From: Anisakis pegreffii
Lineage: Eukaryota; Nematoda; Chromadorea; Rhabditida; Anisakidae
DNA: 64,000 nt
Direction of reading: 5' to 3'
Assembly (NCBI GenBank): GCA_035041965.1
Contig: JAPYMA010000898.1
Location: 124,001 to 188,000 of the forward strand
Positions 39,201 to 51,325 of the stretch are shown here, one piece after another (positions within the stretch are counted from its first letter, which is position 1; each line of letters opens with the position of its first letter). The translations under genes were made by a program, and so were the position numbers. Under the pieces are notes generated by a model. The model saw only the letters and a list, made by a program, of their open reading frames with translations, had not been told where the DNA came from and searched no databases.

Positions 39201-42200
39201 TGATACTGTTTACAATTTCTTCATAAATAAATCACTCACGCAATGAAGGAGGAATGTGATATAATATTAATGATATTGATGTTAACAGAAAAGCATTAAC
39301 TGCTAATGAATTGTGATTACTGATTAAATAAATACCTAAATAAATAACTAAATAAATAAATAAATAAATAATTCACGCTAACCATAATGAAACAATATTA
39401 ACAATGAACAACAGTATTCAATATGAAACACTTATGATGCGTACCTCCTTCTTAAAAGAGTTGGATATTGTCGCAGGGGCAGGGCTCGGCTTCGGCACAT
39501 GCAACAAGTTTTCTTTGCGTTCTCCTCGAGAGCATCGCGATTTTTTGCTTGGCGATACTCGCTCGACAGTAACATCGGACTTATCGTCAATGATCTTGTC
39601 GACATCCGTTGACCAGTTATCCGTCGGTTGCCATGCGAGAAGATCGTCTAAACAAATCAATGCATCAGTATTCAATCTTGGAACGATACTAAACCATTAC
39701 GAATGCTTAATACGAATATATTAACGCTCCTCTGATGATATTGGTACACCATTCGGCTTCAAGCAAAACTTTCTTCCCGTTCGCGGAGGAAAATTTTGCT
39801 CGAAACTGAGTGGTTCACCAATATCATTAATGTTGTGAGCCTGAGCCATGATATGATCCGGCTCGTATCTATTATCTAATTATCTGCTCCTCTTATGCTT
39901 TTATCTTTCAAATGCCACGAGACAAAATCCAATTTTCACAATTGAAGACACTCGAAACTCCCGGCAAAATTCACATCCAAGACGCTCATGAATGCTCGAA
40001 ATTGAGCCGAATCTATGAACAGAATCCAATAATGAATACATGAAAGAAGCAAAGAACAACTCAAAAGCACCAATAATTCGAACGCTCAATACCTTCTCCT
40101 AAAAATGACCGCCACACAGAATATGCACGCCATACCAAATACGCTATCAGAAGTTTCCGACAGTCTGCTTTCAATGCAATTGTTTTATCAATAAACTTCA
40201 GAATTGCCGTAGAGTCCCTAAAAACTTCCATTCCAATCATTTGAAATTAAGTTTCTCATTGAGATTTCCATGGAAGTTGATAAAATATCACCAAAATAAT
40301 AACGAACTCACATAGAACTACACGGAAGAAGCGTTGGCTCTGACTGTCCTGAATCGGTCGTTTGAATTGCTTTATCGATCAGCGCTCCGATCATATCCCA
40401 GCTGTTTGATGCAAAATTCTCAATCGGATTTACAGTTCCACAAGGAGATGTTCCGTCGGAGGATATCTCACTGAAAATGGTTTGATTTTTTAAGGAATAA
40501 ATTACGATGATAGAAAAAGGAAAATCTCATACAAAATCTGAATGAAATGCCCGATTTGGTGATAAATGAGAACTTTTTTAGCGAGATATTAAAATGAAAA
40601 TTGCTAAATGAATAATTTCTCACTTTAACAACTCTTCAAATTGAGCTCTGGCTGATTCGATTCGCCATACTAAAGCCACATGAATGGTGGTCATTATAAT
40701 GTTGAACATACGACTGGCGGAAATACCAGTTAGATGACGTTTCAGAAGAACCGGAGCGATTACAAAGGCTGGAAATGTTCAAAATTTATGAAAATATTTG
40801 AATACTTTATAAGGAATTCGAAAGATAAATGGAATTTTTGAGGAAATTTAATGAAAATATGAAAAAGTCACCTATATAAATATGGTACTTCCCAATGCCA
40901 TGTGCAATCGTATCTTTGTCACTGTTCACTTTATCAGTGAAATATGTTATTGCTCGAACCTGAACGAAAAATCTCCTTACAACTCATAAAAGTACTGTAA
41001 ATTTCTGATGCACAATAGAACTTTCTTCATAGTTTAGCAGAAATTTGTGATAAAATTCGAGTACATAGGTGAAAATTCATTGATTTCATTACGAATAATG
41101 AATGAAATGCGAAAGTTTTCCATCCAAAAAAACAAATATTTTCACAGAATAAAACGCTGAATTTACCATGATTTTGGTATGCTTCTCCTCGGCTGACGTT
41201 TGAACCGCAAAGAGGAGCAGTCGCGTTTTCAGTGCGTCATTCGAGTCGAACCGTTTAGAGAGTCCTGAGAGTATGGCTTCCAAGATGTCGGTTGATAATT
41301 CCATGAAAACATCTAAAAAAACACTTCTTCAGAAAAATATTAATGAATGCTCTCCGGCGGGAACAATGCAAAAAAGATGAAAATACTGGAATTTGCTTTC
41401 TGGAAAATTTCTTTTATGAAAAATTCAATAAAAAATGGTGAAATTTAAACCTCTTTCAACAGAAGTGCTCTGAGACGCAGCCGTCATGAACATCTGATGG
41501 ATCACTGACCATGCTTGATCCGAGGTGGAATGACTCTTCACTCTGAATTTCGAATTTTGAATCAGAATATTGATTGAATAGAGAAATTCAATGGTAATCA
41601 TGGATTCTATTCCAGATTTTCAATTCAGCTTGCGATTGTTGAAGGATTTCGCACGGAAATATGGAAATTTGCAGACAAAAATCAAACGAATTCTGCTCAG
41701 TCTATGGTGTGAATGAACTAACAATCGTTCCAGAACTGGTATTGCCTCATGAGACCTCCGCCATTTCACTTGAAACTGCAGTTCAGTGATCTGGAATAAT
41801 TCAGAGAAATAGATGATTAGTTTTGGAATATTCCTGTCAAAATTTCCTCCTCCCTAAACGTCTACAATGAAAATATTCATACACTGGCAACGAAATTTTC
41901 CATCACAACAGAGACATATTCATGTTCGAGCAACTCCCAAAACAGTATACCGATTGCTTTGACCAGATCAAAGCCATTTTGAATGAATTTCGGTCAATTT
42001 CATGGATTTCATACGGCCAAAATGATTCGACTTCGGAAGAATTCAGAGAATAAAACAAACAATAGTGGATAAAATTAGATATTATTCAAAGGCTTACATC
42101 TCTCAGGTGTGGATCATAATCCTTGTAGAGCGTAGCCAGACGACAGTGGGCCTTTCCAACAGAGTAGTCGTGCTCTTCCCGAAGACATCGTTCCAGATGA

Positions 42201-42226
42201 TATTTTGCGTTCATTTTTGTCACCAT
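36262..42226 (-). CDS. INTS10: Integrator complex subunit 10, 15 exons
   Basis: Exons in transcript order: 42226-42098, 41790-41723, 41542-41451, 41312-41167, 40959-40872, 40768-40624, 40470-40312, 40217-40093, 39647-39445, 39006-38827, 38593-38246, 37442-37368, 37220-37089, 36923-36796 and 36436-36262. Every junction keeps phase. The 730-residue product is close to human INTS10 (710). It is all-helical with TPR-like repeats. From the known family I recognise the N-terminal GKAHCRLATLY block and the central basic patch SPSKKSRCSRGERK. I also recognise the helices SEIVYLQLACANA (human ALIQLATCHFA) and DHENDLILGALLVLSQ (human NRDDMALGHVIVLLQ), plus HITNMAILEE (human YVTNIDMLEE) and GVPLKEEF (human GVKEDF). 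Integrator binds RNA polymerase II and cleaves snRNA and other nascent transcripts; INTS10 is a peripheral subunit working with INTS13 and INTS14. The match is from memory of the human protein, not a search. Weak points: an unusual donor (AAG|GTCCAT) after the exon ending at 37089, and the start codon, which is the first ATG after an acceptor at 42285. Confidence 0.85.
36586..36740. mobile_element. 155-base foldback element with 10-base terminal inverted repeats
   Basis: It begins CCGGACAATC and ends GATTGTCCGG, a perfect 10-base terminal inverted repeat. The whole element folds back on itself. Each arm is built from diverged copies of a ~15-16 base unit of the type GGACAGTTTGCCTAA, or its complement. 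It lies in the INTS10 intron between the last two coding exons. It has no ORF, and no obvious target-site duplication that I can be sure of. Confidence 0.85.
39325..39372. repeat. TAAA tetranucleotide microsatellite
   Basis: About eleven AAAT/TAAA units with minor interruptions, in an INTS10 intron. Confidence 0.85.
39735..39886 (+). mobile_element. ATGATATTGGT foldback (MITE-like) element, best copy
   Basis: The left arm (from 39735) reads ATGATATTGGTACACCATTC and onward. The right arm ends at 39827 with GGTTCACCAATATCAT, its inverse; the arms pair over about 45 bases with mismatches. A ~60-base tail follows that is shared by all copies (GAGCCTGAGCC, then CTCGTATCTATTATCTAATT). It has no coding capacity and sits in an INTS10 intron. 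Confidence 0.8.
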
Positions 42227-42760
42227 TTTGGCCTGATCTTCCGGAATTTCTCAATTTTTGGACTCTTTTGCTACAACATAGTACCTGAAAATGCGAAAGT
42301 GTCATTGCAAAATGAGGAAATGAAGTAAACTAAATGAGAAACATGCGAATAAACTAAAAATTTATGGATAAATTAAATTTGAAGAAATTTTTGAAACGAG
42401 AAAACAGTTTTCAGGAGGAATTCATCTTAGTTTGGAGGAAATTCGGCTGAATAAAGTCTGTTTTTGGGTAGGATAAGAGGGTGAAAGGCTCGAAGATAAC
42501 AACAACAACATGAAGATAGTATTTAAATGGTTATTTGTAAAATTTACCTTGACAACTCGCTGACTTGAACGTATTTATGTGTGTGAGTTCGTTCGATTTT
42601 ATTCGGTCGTAACTGAGCAGTGTGCAAGCAAGTGCTTTCTGCCAACAATATAAAGAGAGAGGCGCGAACGAGCGGCTTTTGAATGATTAGACTTCCGAAT
42701 TTTGGATTTCTTAAGGTCTCACCTGAAGAAATTTTCTTTTTTCGATGGTTTTTGTGAATT
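42227..42760. promoter_or_regulatory. Divergent INTS10/DNA2 promoter region
   Basis: On the minus strand an acceptor (CATTTTCAG) at 42285 precedes the INTS10 start by 58 bases. A matching donor (TCAAG|GTAAAT) at 42548 suggests an upstream noncoding exon. Between about 42640 and 42700 lie a TATAAAG (42649-42655), a GC-rich block (GAGGCGCGAACGAGCGG) and the point where the plus strand switches from A/C-rich to T/G-rich. These mark a likely bidirectional start region for INTS10 (leftward) and DNA2 (rightward). Exact start sites are not visible. Confidence 0.5.
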
Positions 42761-43573
42761 TTTGGGAATTGTTTCGTAATTTTTGATAGAAATCTGTTTG
42801 CAGCAATGTTTGCGGGTATGATTATGAACGATTCCTTGTGCTTTTGAAGCGAAATTGTGAAATTTTCAACGATAGTTTTAGAGAGTTTTCGTTTCCAGTG
42901 GTTTCACTCAGACCAATACGTCTTTTTCTGAACGATTTTTCTTAGAGAATTTGCAATATTTTGAAGAAATTCGATTCGTGAATGGTTCTGCATGTATATT
43001 GTGTGAATGAGCAAATTGCTTTTCGTTTCATAGGGCAGAATTTTCCGAAAAATTCCATTCTAAGAGTAAAAACACAGCCATTTATATTCCAGCATACAAG
43101 TTTGTAAAATTTATATGTATGTACGTACATTCCATGTACATTCATTTCCTCTGTATTATTTTGCACATATCAATGTTTTTCAACGTTTTGTGCTGAATAA
43201 ATAAATTGAAAATTAACTGAAAATGAGATTCTGACTCTTTAGTGGGTACCATCAATGTGAATCGTTTCTCTTTTTTGCTCTTTACAGACTTTTGAGGATT
43301 ACTCTGAATTTCTGGCGGAATATTTCCTCGCTTGAGAATGTTTTCTACTAGATTCACTCGATTCATGTGAAAAATATCGTTCATTTTTCACAAAAACCTC
43401 AAAATTTTGGTCTGCATTTCATATAATTCATTTTCATTTGAACTGTGCACAATTGCACAATAGTTCAATGTTTCAATATCTTCGAATATCTCACACGCGA
43501 CCACCTTCAATGCCAAATGCAACAATGCAAGTTCGGATTTTTGAATCTTCATTCAATTTTTTGTTGTTTTCAG
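42761..43573 (+). other. Probable DNA2 5' outron or leader
   Basis: A T/G-rich segment without a recognisable ORF, ending in TTGTTGTTTTCAG (acceptor at 43573), which lies 30 bases before the DNA2 ATG. It is most simply read as an outron removed by spliced-leader addition, or a 5' intron. Confidence 0.4.
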
Positions 43574-43603
43574 GTTTCCAATTCCAGTAAGGTCTCTCTA
43601 TCG

Positions 43604-46600
43604 ATGGACTGGAATCATTCGAAGCAAACTACCAGAAAACGCAATGCGCCATCTCAAATTAACGATAGAAACAATGATAACAGTGTTGGAAATTCTATCA
43701 GTCAGCCTGGTAGTGCATTGGGCATCGTACAAGTTGCAGTAACTAGTAATAGTAATAATAACAATGACAGTAACACTACTGCAGTAAGAAATGCTGATAC
43801 AAGTATAGTAAGCAATGAAAGTCGAGCCAAAGAAGGTGGTTGGTGTCCGTCAGATGATACGCTCTCAAATGATAGCGACGGATCGAGGGGATTAAGGAGA
43901 GGTCAGAAACATCCTTCCGAAGGCCTGGAACAGATCTGTGAGGCTCCTAAACGTGAGCCTCATAGCTCACAATCAGGTGGTGACAAGCTCGAGCGGATGG
44001 CTTATGAAAGCGATGGAAAGCGGACTGAAAAGCCAGAGATTCAGCAGAATTTATCCGATGGCAGTCGTGATATGGACGTGATAAAAGAATTGGCTCCGAA
44101 ACGTCCAAAACGAATCGAAATCAAGGGTGACGAGCTGCTGGAAATAGCCCCGAGACAACAGCAGTGCAAAGGTGATGTTGTCGATTCTTGCTTTTTGATA
44201 TGATCATTTGATAGGATTCGGCTGATTCATTAGGTTGTTCTCTTAAATTGGAATTTAAACTTGGATGCAAGATTCTGAATGGAATCGAGATCGTCCTACA
44301 TATAACCTGATTATATCCAAATGAGATTGTAATCTTCTAATTCAAATATTCCGAGTAGGATTCAATCTTACTACTGTAATAATTCTTACAAGCATAGAGT
44401 TGTTTCAAATCTATCTAACGGGAAAAAAAGAAGGTTCAAAATCGTGAGAGACATAGGTCGATCTAATCTGCTACTTCGAGAGGATACCTAGAGAATTCGA
44501 TGTTGCAATGAATGGATTTCAGATTCTGGAATCGAAGGGTTTCCATCGTTATCAAGCCACAGCGATTGTTACGATTTGATTATAAAGTCAGTTGAGAATG
44601 TTGGTTGGGACAAAAGGATCGTATGTAAAAGAGACACGAATACTTCGTTTGATGACGATTTTGAGAAGGATGCCGAAGTGACGGTCATATTAAAGGGGTT
44701 ATGGGCAAGTAGTCCCCTGTCGATTGGCTCTTCTCTGAGACTGATTGATCCGAAACGAATCAGTGATAAAGTTGGTGATTTTTCGGGGGATTTGTGTCAA
44801 TGGTCATAACTTGCGATTGATTCATTTAGACAATGTGAAGAAATTTCAGTCTATTAAAGATTCCGATGTAAAATGGCAAATATTTTGCCCGAGTGGAGAT
44901 ATTTATGATTTGAGGAGTTTGTGGTGGACACAGATAGGGGAGTGGTGATTATGGATGGTGATACATTGGTACCGTGCACAACACTGATGCAAGGTTTGTA
45001 TTGCCGAAGGAAAGCGATTCTTGCGGATAGATTCCGAGGTGGTGGTTCGACGAATAAGGCCATGTTCATTGGTAATATTGTGCACGCGTTATTTCAGGTT
45101 CTGAATTCTTCTATTTGGAAAATTTTTGATATTTTCTTAAAATTTGCCATCCTTTCATTCCGTTACAATTTCTTTATTCATTGAATATTTTGTTGAGTTC
45201 AGTACGCAGTTCGTTTGGACGAACGTTCGAGCGCGAAGTTAAGTGCTGAATGGTTGCTAAATGAATGGCGTGAAAAATTCCGTCCCAATCAGCTACAGCA
45301 AATGATTGCGTTGAATATGAGCTCATCGCAGGTTAATTTTGTTTCTTTTTCGATTGAATTGTCAGTTAATCGTTTATGAAAAATGGGATTTTCATACCGT
45401 TTCGGTTTGAATCGTTTGAAAATTGTGGAATTTTATTTGGTTTTATAATGTCTTTTGGTGTAAAAGCAGTAAAAACGTGGGATTGCTAAGGTATATTTCA
45501 AATGGATTTGGATGGGATTTGAAAAGTTCGACGCTAAATCCAATTACTGATTTCAAAGTGTTTTGTGAAGTGAGGTGTTTTCTTTCAGCTCGAAAATGAA
45601 CTGAGTGTTTACTTGGATTCAACAGTGGACTGGATTGGCCGCTATATGCCAAAACCTTTAGGGCGGAATGAGCCACTGGAATGTGGATCGAGAATCGAGC
45701 AGATTGCCGATATTGAGGAGAATATTTGGGATCATTTGATTGGAATCAAAGGGAAAGTGGACGCGTCGTTGAAAGTGAGAACGCGATCTTCGCATACATT
45801 AGTCGAACCGTTGGAACTGAAAACGGGTAAAAGTAAACTGAATGTGGAACATGACGGACAAGTTCTGCTGTATTGTATGGCGCTTTCATCGCGAATACCC
45901 AATATGGTGGGTCTATTTTTTAATATTTTGATCATAGTGTTTAATTTGTATTAATCTTGTATTAATCTTTTGTATTAATTATTAATTAATTAGTCTTTTT
46001 CTTTGTATTTGTATTCTTTAATTTTATTTTGCATCATAGTCTTTTTGTATTAGTTCACCTGCATTAGATTTGAGAACATTCAAATGTTAATCATTTGGTA
46101 ATGAATCAGTGTAATGAGCATAAATTTACAATTCAGTATGAATTTGATTCAGTTTAGTGAAAAAGCATTAGGGAAGTGGGAATACTGAGATAAGATATTT
46201 CAAAGTATTTAGGTGAGGTGATCTCTTCGTTTGCAGAGCCTCAATGTAATCATTATTTATCAACATTCATTGCTGCCCTATTAAACAGTATTTGTATTGG
46301 ACAAGAATCAGCGATTATAAATAGTAATAGTGCCGATTCAGGGTAGAATTGGAGGTGGAACGCTGTTGTATCTAAAAGATGGAGTGAGTCGTGTGGTAGA
46401 GCCGAAAGCCAATGAAATGAAAGGCATTTTGCATTTACGCAATGAAATGGCATCGTATTATGGAACACTTTCTGAACACTCCATACCAGGTAGCAACGTG
46501 AAAGTTTTCTTGACAATGAGTAATTTATTTTTAAAAAAAGTTTTTATTGGAAGTTTCCCGCAACTAAAACTAATTCAGTGTTCTATAAGTTATGTTCTGC

Positions 46601-49600
46601 TTCAAATAACGAGCGATTATGATTAGGTTACAGCGAATTTTTGGTACTTCTGATTATTTTTGGGCAATTTGGATCAATTTCGGGATGCTTTAAACGGATT
46701 TCTGATAGAATCTCTTGGTTTACAGAGCCTCTGTCCGATACGCGTTCGTGTAAATGGTGCGAGTTTTCAACGGTTTGTTGTGCTCTGCAAAAAACTGTCG
46801 AATCGCAAGCGCCAGTCTCGCAGGCAATGCTCGATCTGCAGACACAGCTCACCGCCCATCTCACCTCAGCACATTTGGAATATTTTCATCGATGGATCAA
46901 GTGGATTTTCATGGAATGGAATGCGGCAAAATCTGCGAGAGTAAAAATTTCCGATTTGTGGAAAATTTCGTCAGAAAAACGCGAAGAGTTGGGACGTTGT
47001 TTGACTGAAATGTGCTTGGTGGAAGAGCGAAATTGTGAGGATTCGAACGGAAAAGAAGAAGAAACTGCACGAATCCCGGGAATTTCTGATGTGGGCATTG
47101 TGAAATTTCAACGGAAGAGTGGCGATTCACTGCAGACAACGTTCGCAAAAGGCGATATGCTAATCGTTTCAACAGAGCAGAATCTGGCTTGTGCAATGGG
47201 GCCAGTGGAATATATCGATGAGAAGTGCATTTGGCTGAGAGTATCTGAAGACTTCCGTAAATCTGGTCAGTTACAATGCGTTTTGATTGAGTTGTTCAAG
47301 TCACCTTGTCACCTACCTGTCTTCGCTCTCGATTTGGGCGCAAGTCAACCGATTTCCGTGTTATTCTATGCTGTTATATAAGTATTGGTACACCATCGTT
47401 ATATAATATACACAATTAATACGCAATTATCACTGTTATGTAATCATTAGCATTATCAATGATTTTGGTACACCACTCGGATTCGAGCAAAATTTTCAAT
47501 TTACGGTATTATTCAAACCGGAAAACTGGACCAATAGCATAAATACCATTGATGTTGTGGGCCTGAGCCAGGCTATGATTTGGCTTGTATCTGTTATCTA
47601 ATTATCTTTTTTCATTATCATTACATTAACATTCATTATTGTCTATCACTATCATCTGTTGTTATCGTCATTATTATTGTCATTAGTTATTTTTGCTGTT
47701 ATTTCTTCATCATTATTTATATTTTTATGTTTTCAGTGAGCAAAAGCTCATCAAGAACTGCGTTGGGAACATATATATTGGATAAATATGAAAGTTTTTC
47801 CGTGTTTTCGACGAATCTGAGCAATATCGCATGGTTGATGGAACCATCGGAGCAAGCCAGTAGAGTGCGTTCGACCGTGATTGATTTGCAAGCACCGCGA
47901 TTCGCGAAGATTTCCAAAGAGGATGTGAAGAAAATCAGTGCAAAAGTAAGAAGTCTTAATGGAGAGCAAGCGCGAGCCGTGGTAAAGGCGTTGATAGCCG
48001 ATGACTTTCTGTTGATTCAAGGGTTGCCTGGATCGGGTGAGTGGGCGATTTCATTTTCGTGTTCTGAATTATTTCATTAGGGAATTAGATTTTCGATTTG
48101 AGCAGTTGAATCGTTGAAGAATGTGGTGCGTTTGAGTTATTAGAAGTTGTGGATGAGTTTATTTGATCTCGGTTTTGTTCACTGAAAGTTTTCGTTGAAT
48201 AATTTGAGAAGTTTAGTGCTAATGATGAGCGATCACAGAGAGGTTTTGTGAATAATTGTGGGGAGTTTTGTTATTATTTTGCCGTCGTAGTGAAGTTTTC
48301 TGAATTAGACAATTTTTGCGGTTTAAGGTAAAACAAGTACGATAGCAGTGTTAGTGAAATGCTTTCGAATCCTTGGAAGATCTATTTTAATAACTTCATA
48401 TACACACTCGGCTGTCGACAATCTTCTTTTGAAGTTGATTCAGGTTTGATTTGTTAATTGTTGTTCGTTTACTCTTCTTATTTGCCTACTTTTATTGTTG
48501 TTATTCATTTGATATCAATATTATTGTCAATACCATTCATTCATCAATTCGTTTAACTCTGAATATCTGGATATTTAAAAGGCTGAATGTTTCTTCGTAA
48601 GGTTTTTTGTGTTCACTTGTTCTATCAAAACCAAATCAGCTTATGTTGCGGAGTGATCGCATATGGTCACTTTTGGAATTTCCTTCCAGGATTCATGCTT
48701 GCTTCCATTCCAGGATATCGATTCAGAAGAGATATTGCGCATTGGCGATACAAAATCGGTTAGGAAAGAGTTACAGCCGTTGACATTGCAAGCGAAATTG
48801 AGAAAACGTAATAAAGAAGACGATGAATTCGAGTATGCTGAACGAATATTGAAGCAAACGGTATTTTTTGTTTAATTTTTTGTTTTGATTTTGTTTGTTC
48901 ACTTCTTTATTCAATTGTTCACTTTCCTTTTTGGTTATTTTTGTTTATAGGATGCTCAGTTCATTTCAGCCGATAGTGGCATGTACGTGTTTGGCGATTG
49001 CGTCGAATGCACTCTTCACGTATCGACGTTTCTCGATTTGTTTGGTGGATGAGGCTTCGTTGATCCTCGAAAGTGCTTTGATACCAGCGCTGATGGTTTC
49101 CGATAGCTTTGTGCTGGTGGGCGATTGTTTGCAGTTGAGTCCGTTGGTGCAGTCGAGAACAGCCAGGTGAAGTTCTATTGTTGAATTAATTGGTGTGGCT
49201 TTATCTTTTCTTTACGGGGTCATTGACTTATGTTAGATTACAATCCTGATTGACAATATATTTCTTTGAGTTGTTGAGAAATAACTCATTTCGGGTGGTT
49301 AAGAGACTTTGTTCTGCTTGGAAATGCGATTAGATCTGAGGTTGTATTGAAGAATAATTGGATGAGTTTTGCATAAACGATAAATCTGATTGTGAGCTAA
49401 AATTCAGGCTGAGTTGTGAGCATGAATGAAACTTTATGCTATCGAGTGAAGCGTTACTATTAATTGCGTTTTTAATTGATCGTTGTAATAACGAGTTGAT
49501 TACCTTGCGATTTACCTTGCGACCTGTATTCACTCTCTATGTGGACGCAGGTCAACCGATTTCCATGTTATTCTATGCTGTGCAGATCTTATGAAGTAAA

Positions 49601-51325
49601 TTTTTGATGTATTGTCATTTATAGAGAAGAGGGTATGGCAGTGTCTTTATTCGAACGACTCACTGTACATAAAGGTGCAATTGTAACGTTGAAGAAACAG
49701 TATCGTATGAACAAGTTCGTTCGTTTTTTCATTTCGCGATTGGTTTTTCGGAGGTTTTGTAGAATTTATTGAGAGCATCGAATTCTGGTCATCTTCTTTG
49801 TAAATTTAATGAGAAACTGTATTGCATTCTGTAAGATTTTCGTTGAATTTGAGAGAATTTCAGTGTTTGTATTTTAATCTAGGCGTTTATTGAAGAACAA
49901 TCGCCGAGCTGAGTAGTGCCTTGTATTATAACGACGAATTGGAGTGTGCTAACGAAGTTGTTGCGGGTACATGTTTGGAGCAGATGAATATTATGAATTC
50001 AGAAAATTTTAATCAAATGGAGTTGTCTGGTAAGATTTCAATGAGATTAAATTGAATAGTTTTTTATTCAGCAACAGTAATAATAAGGTAGTGATAAATT
50101 GATGATGCTGATAGCGGTAATAATAATAATAATAATAATAGTGATTGTGTTCATCAATAGGTAAACATCTCTTAACGTTTAGTTGAACAGATAGCGATCA
50201 GTTTACGCGAAGCGACTTTCAGAGTATTTAAAATCGACGATTTCTGTGAATCTGCAAGATTCGGTCGTTTTCCTGGATACGGAATCCGAGGCAAATCCAG
50301 AGTTTTGTATGAGAATCAGACGAGGCAGTTCAGGAGCCGTTTGGAATGCGGGTGAGGCGAGGATGGTACAGAAGATTTGTCAGCTCTTCGTTGAGGTTGC
50401 TAATGGATTCTCTTTGAAAATTACTTTTACGATTCGTAAAAGTTCGAAATTTTCATTATGGAAAATTTTTTGATTAGAATGCAAATTTATGCTTAAACGA
50501 GCGATTGTTTTGGAGACTGTAGTGGTTTTACGTTTTTCATTATGTGTCATGAGAGTTTCGCTGTGGACAGTGATGATAAGGGCGGTTCGAGTTTCAGTTA
50601 GGGGTTTCGACTGAAGATATTGGCGTGATTAGTGTTTATCGATATCACGCGGAAATGTTGCGAAAAGTGATCAGTAACGGAATTGAGGTTCATTATTATT
50701 GCTGTTAATATTACCATTGGTTCTCTCAATTATTTTATTTCGAACAAATGTTTATTTTGAACAAAGCATTCTTACAAAATGTTGCAGTATTAGGTAAAGT
50801 ATTGCAATATTAGGTATTGCAGCTATGCAATATCAGTTATCACAATATTAGAATTGAGGTGCTGCTTCACAAAAAATATTACAATCAAATATTATATCCA
50901 TCAAATTATTCGCGAATGAGTTGCAGGTGAATACAGTTGATCAGTACCAAGGACGTGATAAACCTATTATTATCTTGAGTCTGGTATGGACAAATCAGAA
51001 GAATCAACGATTGAAAGACTGCGATGCTGATACGGTCAGCATTGATAGTAGCAAACATCGCAGTGAACTGTTGTCAGATGCACGTCGAATCAACGTGGCT
51101 ATCACAAGAGCAAAGCAGAAGCTGATCATTATTGGCTGTAGACAGTCTATGACGAGGTAATGCATGGCTTGTTCGATTTCTTTGTTCAGTTCACTTGTGT
51201 GTACTGCTCAGTTTGGTAACATGGATAATTTCAGATACGAAACAATGACTGCGCTGATTAATCGTATTCCCGAATCACAAATCAAGACACTTGAAAAGAC
51301 ACCACTGTCTTCAGAGAAGTCTTGA
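43604..51325 (+). CDS. DNA2: DNA2 ATP-dependent helicase/nuclease, 18 exons
   Basis: Exons 43604-44171, 44523-44774, 44830-44867, 44915-45097, 45203-45331, 45589-45906, 46342-46489, 46726-47265, 47737-48036, 48328-48443, 48690-48860, 48970-49166, 49625-49714, 49896-50029, 50223-50395, 50598-50687, 50927-51156 and 51235-51325 join in phase to 1255 residues. Residues 1-190 are hydrophilic and probably disordered. A RecB-like nuclease domain follows, with GIKGKVD (442-448) and PLELKTGK (464-471) supplying catalytic D448, E466 and K468. Iron-sulfur ligands are C316 (YCRRK), C554, C557 and C563 (C-x2-C-x5-C). The C-terminal superfamily 1 helicase shows Walker A GLPGSGKT (821-828), VDEAS (947-951), [14 protein letters not shown] (1012-1015), VDQYQGRD (1153-1160) and NVAITRAK (1205-1212). 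DNA2 cuts 5' flaps during Okazaki-fragment processing and resects DNA breaks. All key motifs are intact. Weak points: exons 44830-44867 and 44915-45097 (TTGAG acceptor), and a possible in-frame alternative acceptor at 48713. Confidence 0.95.
47310..47376 (+). repeat. Intronic repeat shared with 49507-49583, copy 1
   Basis: It contains GTCAACCGATTTCCGTGTTA and then TTCTATGCTGT, matched in the later DNA2 intron with a few substitutions. It follows a DNA2 exon in an open frame and would extend the reading frame past the true donor at 47266. Confidence 0.8.
47460..47608 (+). mobile_element. ATGATATTGGT foldback (MITE-like) element in a DNA2 intron
   Basis: Left arm TTTTGGTACACCACTCGG; right arm ends GGACCAATAGCAT, its diverged inverse. 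The tail GGGCCTGAGCCAGGCTATGA and then CTGTTATCTAATTATCT matches the 39735-39886 copy. Confidence 0.8.
49507..49583 (+). repeat. Intronic repeat shared with 47310-47376, copy 2
   Basis: Reads GGTCAACCGATTTCCATGTT and then ATTCTATGCTGT, preceded by CCTGTATTCACTCTCTATG, where the other copy has CCTGTCTTCGCTCTCGATT. Confidence 0.8.
50117..50141. repeat. TAA trinucleotide microsatellite
   Basis: Eight perfect TAA units in a DNA2 intron. Confidence 0.9.
50775..50852. repeat. Short imperfect tandem repeat in a DNA2 intron
   Basis: Several copies of a GCA(G/A)TATTAGGTA(A)-type unit. Confidence 0.65.

Noticed and set aside
41880..42000. An open stretch on the minus strand between INTS10 coding exons 1 and 2 that looks like a helical exon (contains LFWELLEHEYV).
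   Set aside because: No acceptor gives the needed phase, there is an in-frame stop upstream, and joining exon 1 directly to exon 2 keeps phase and fits the family better.
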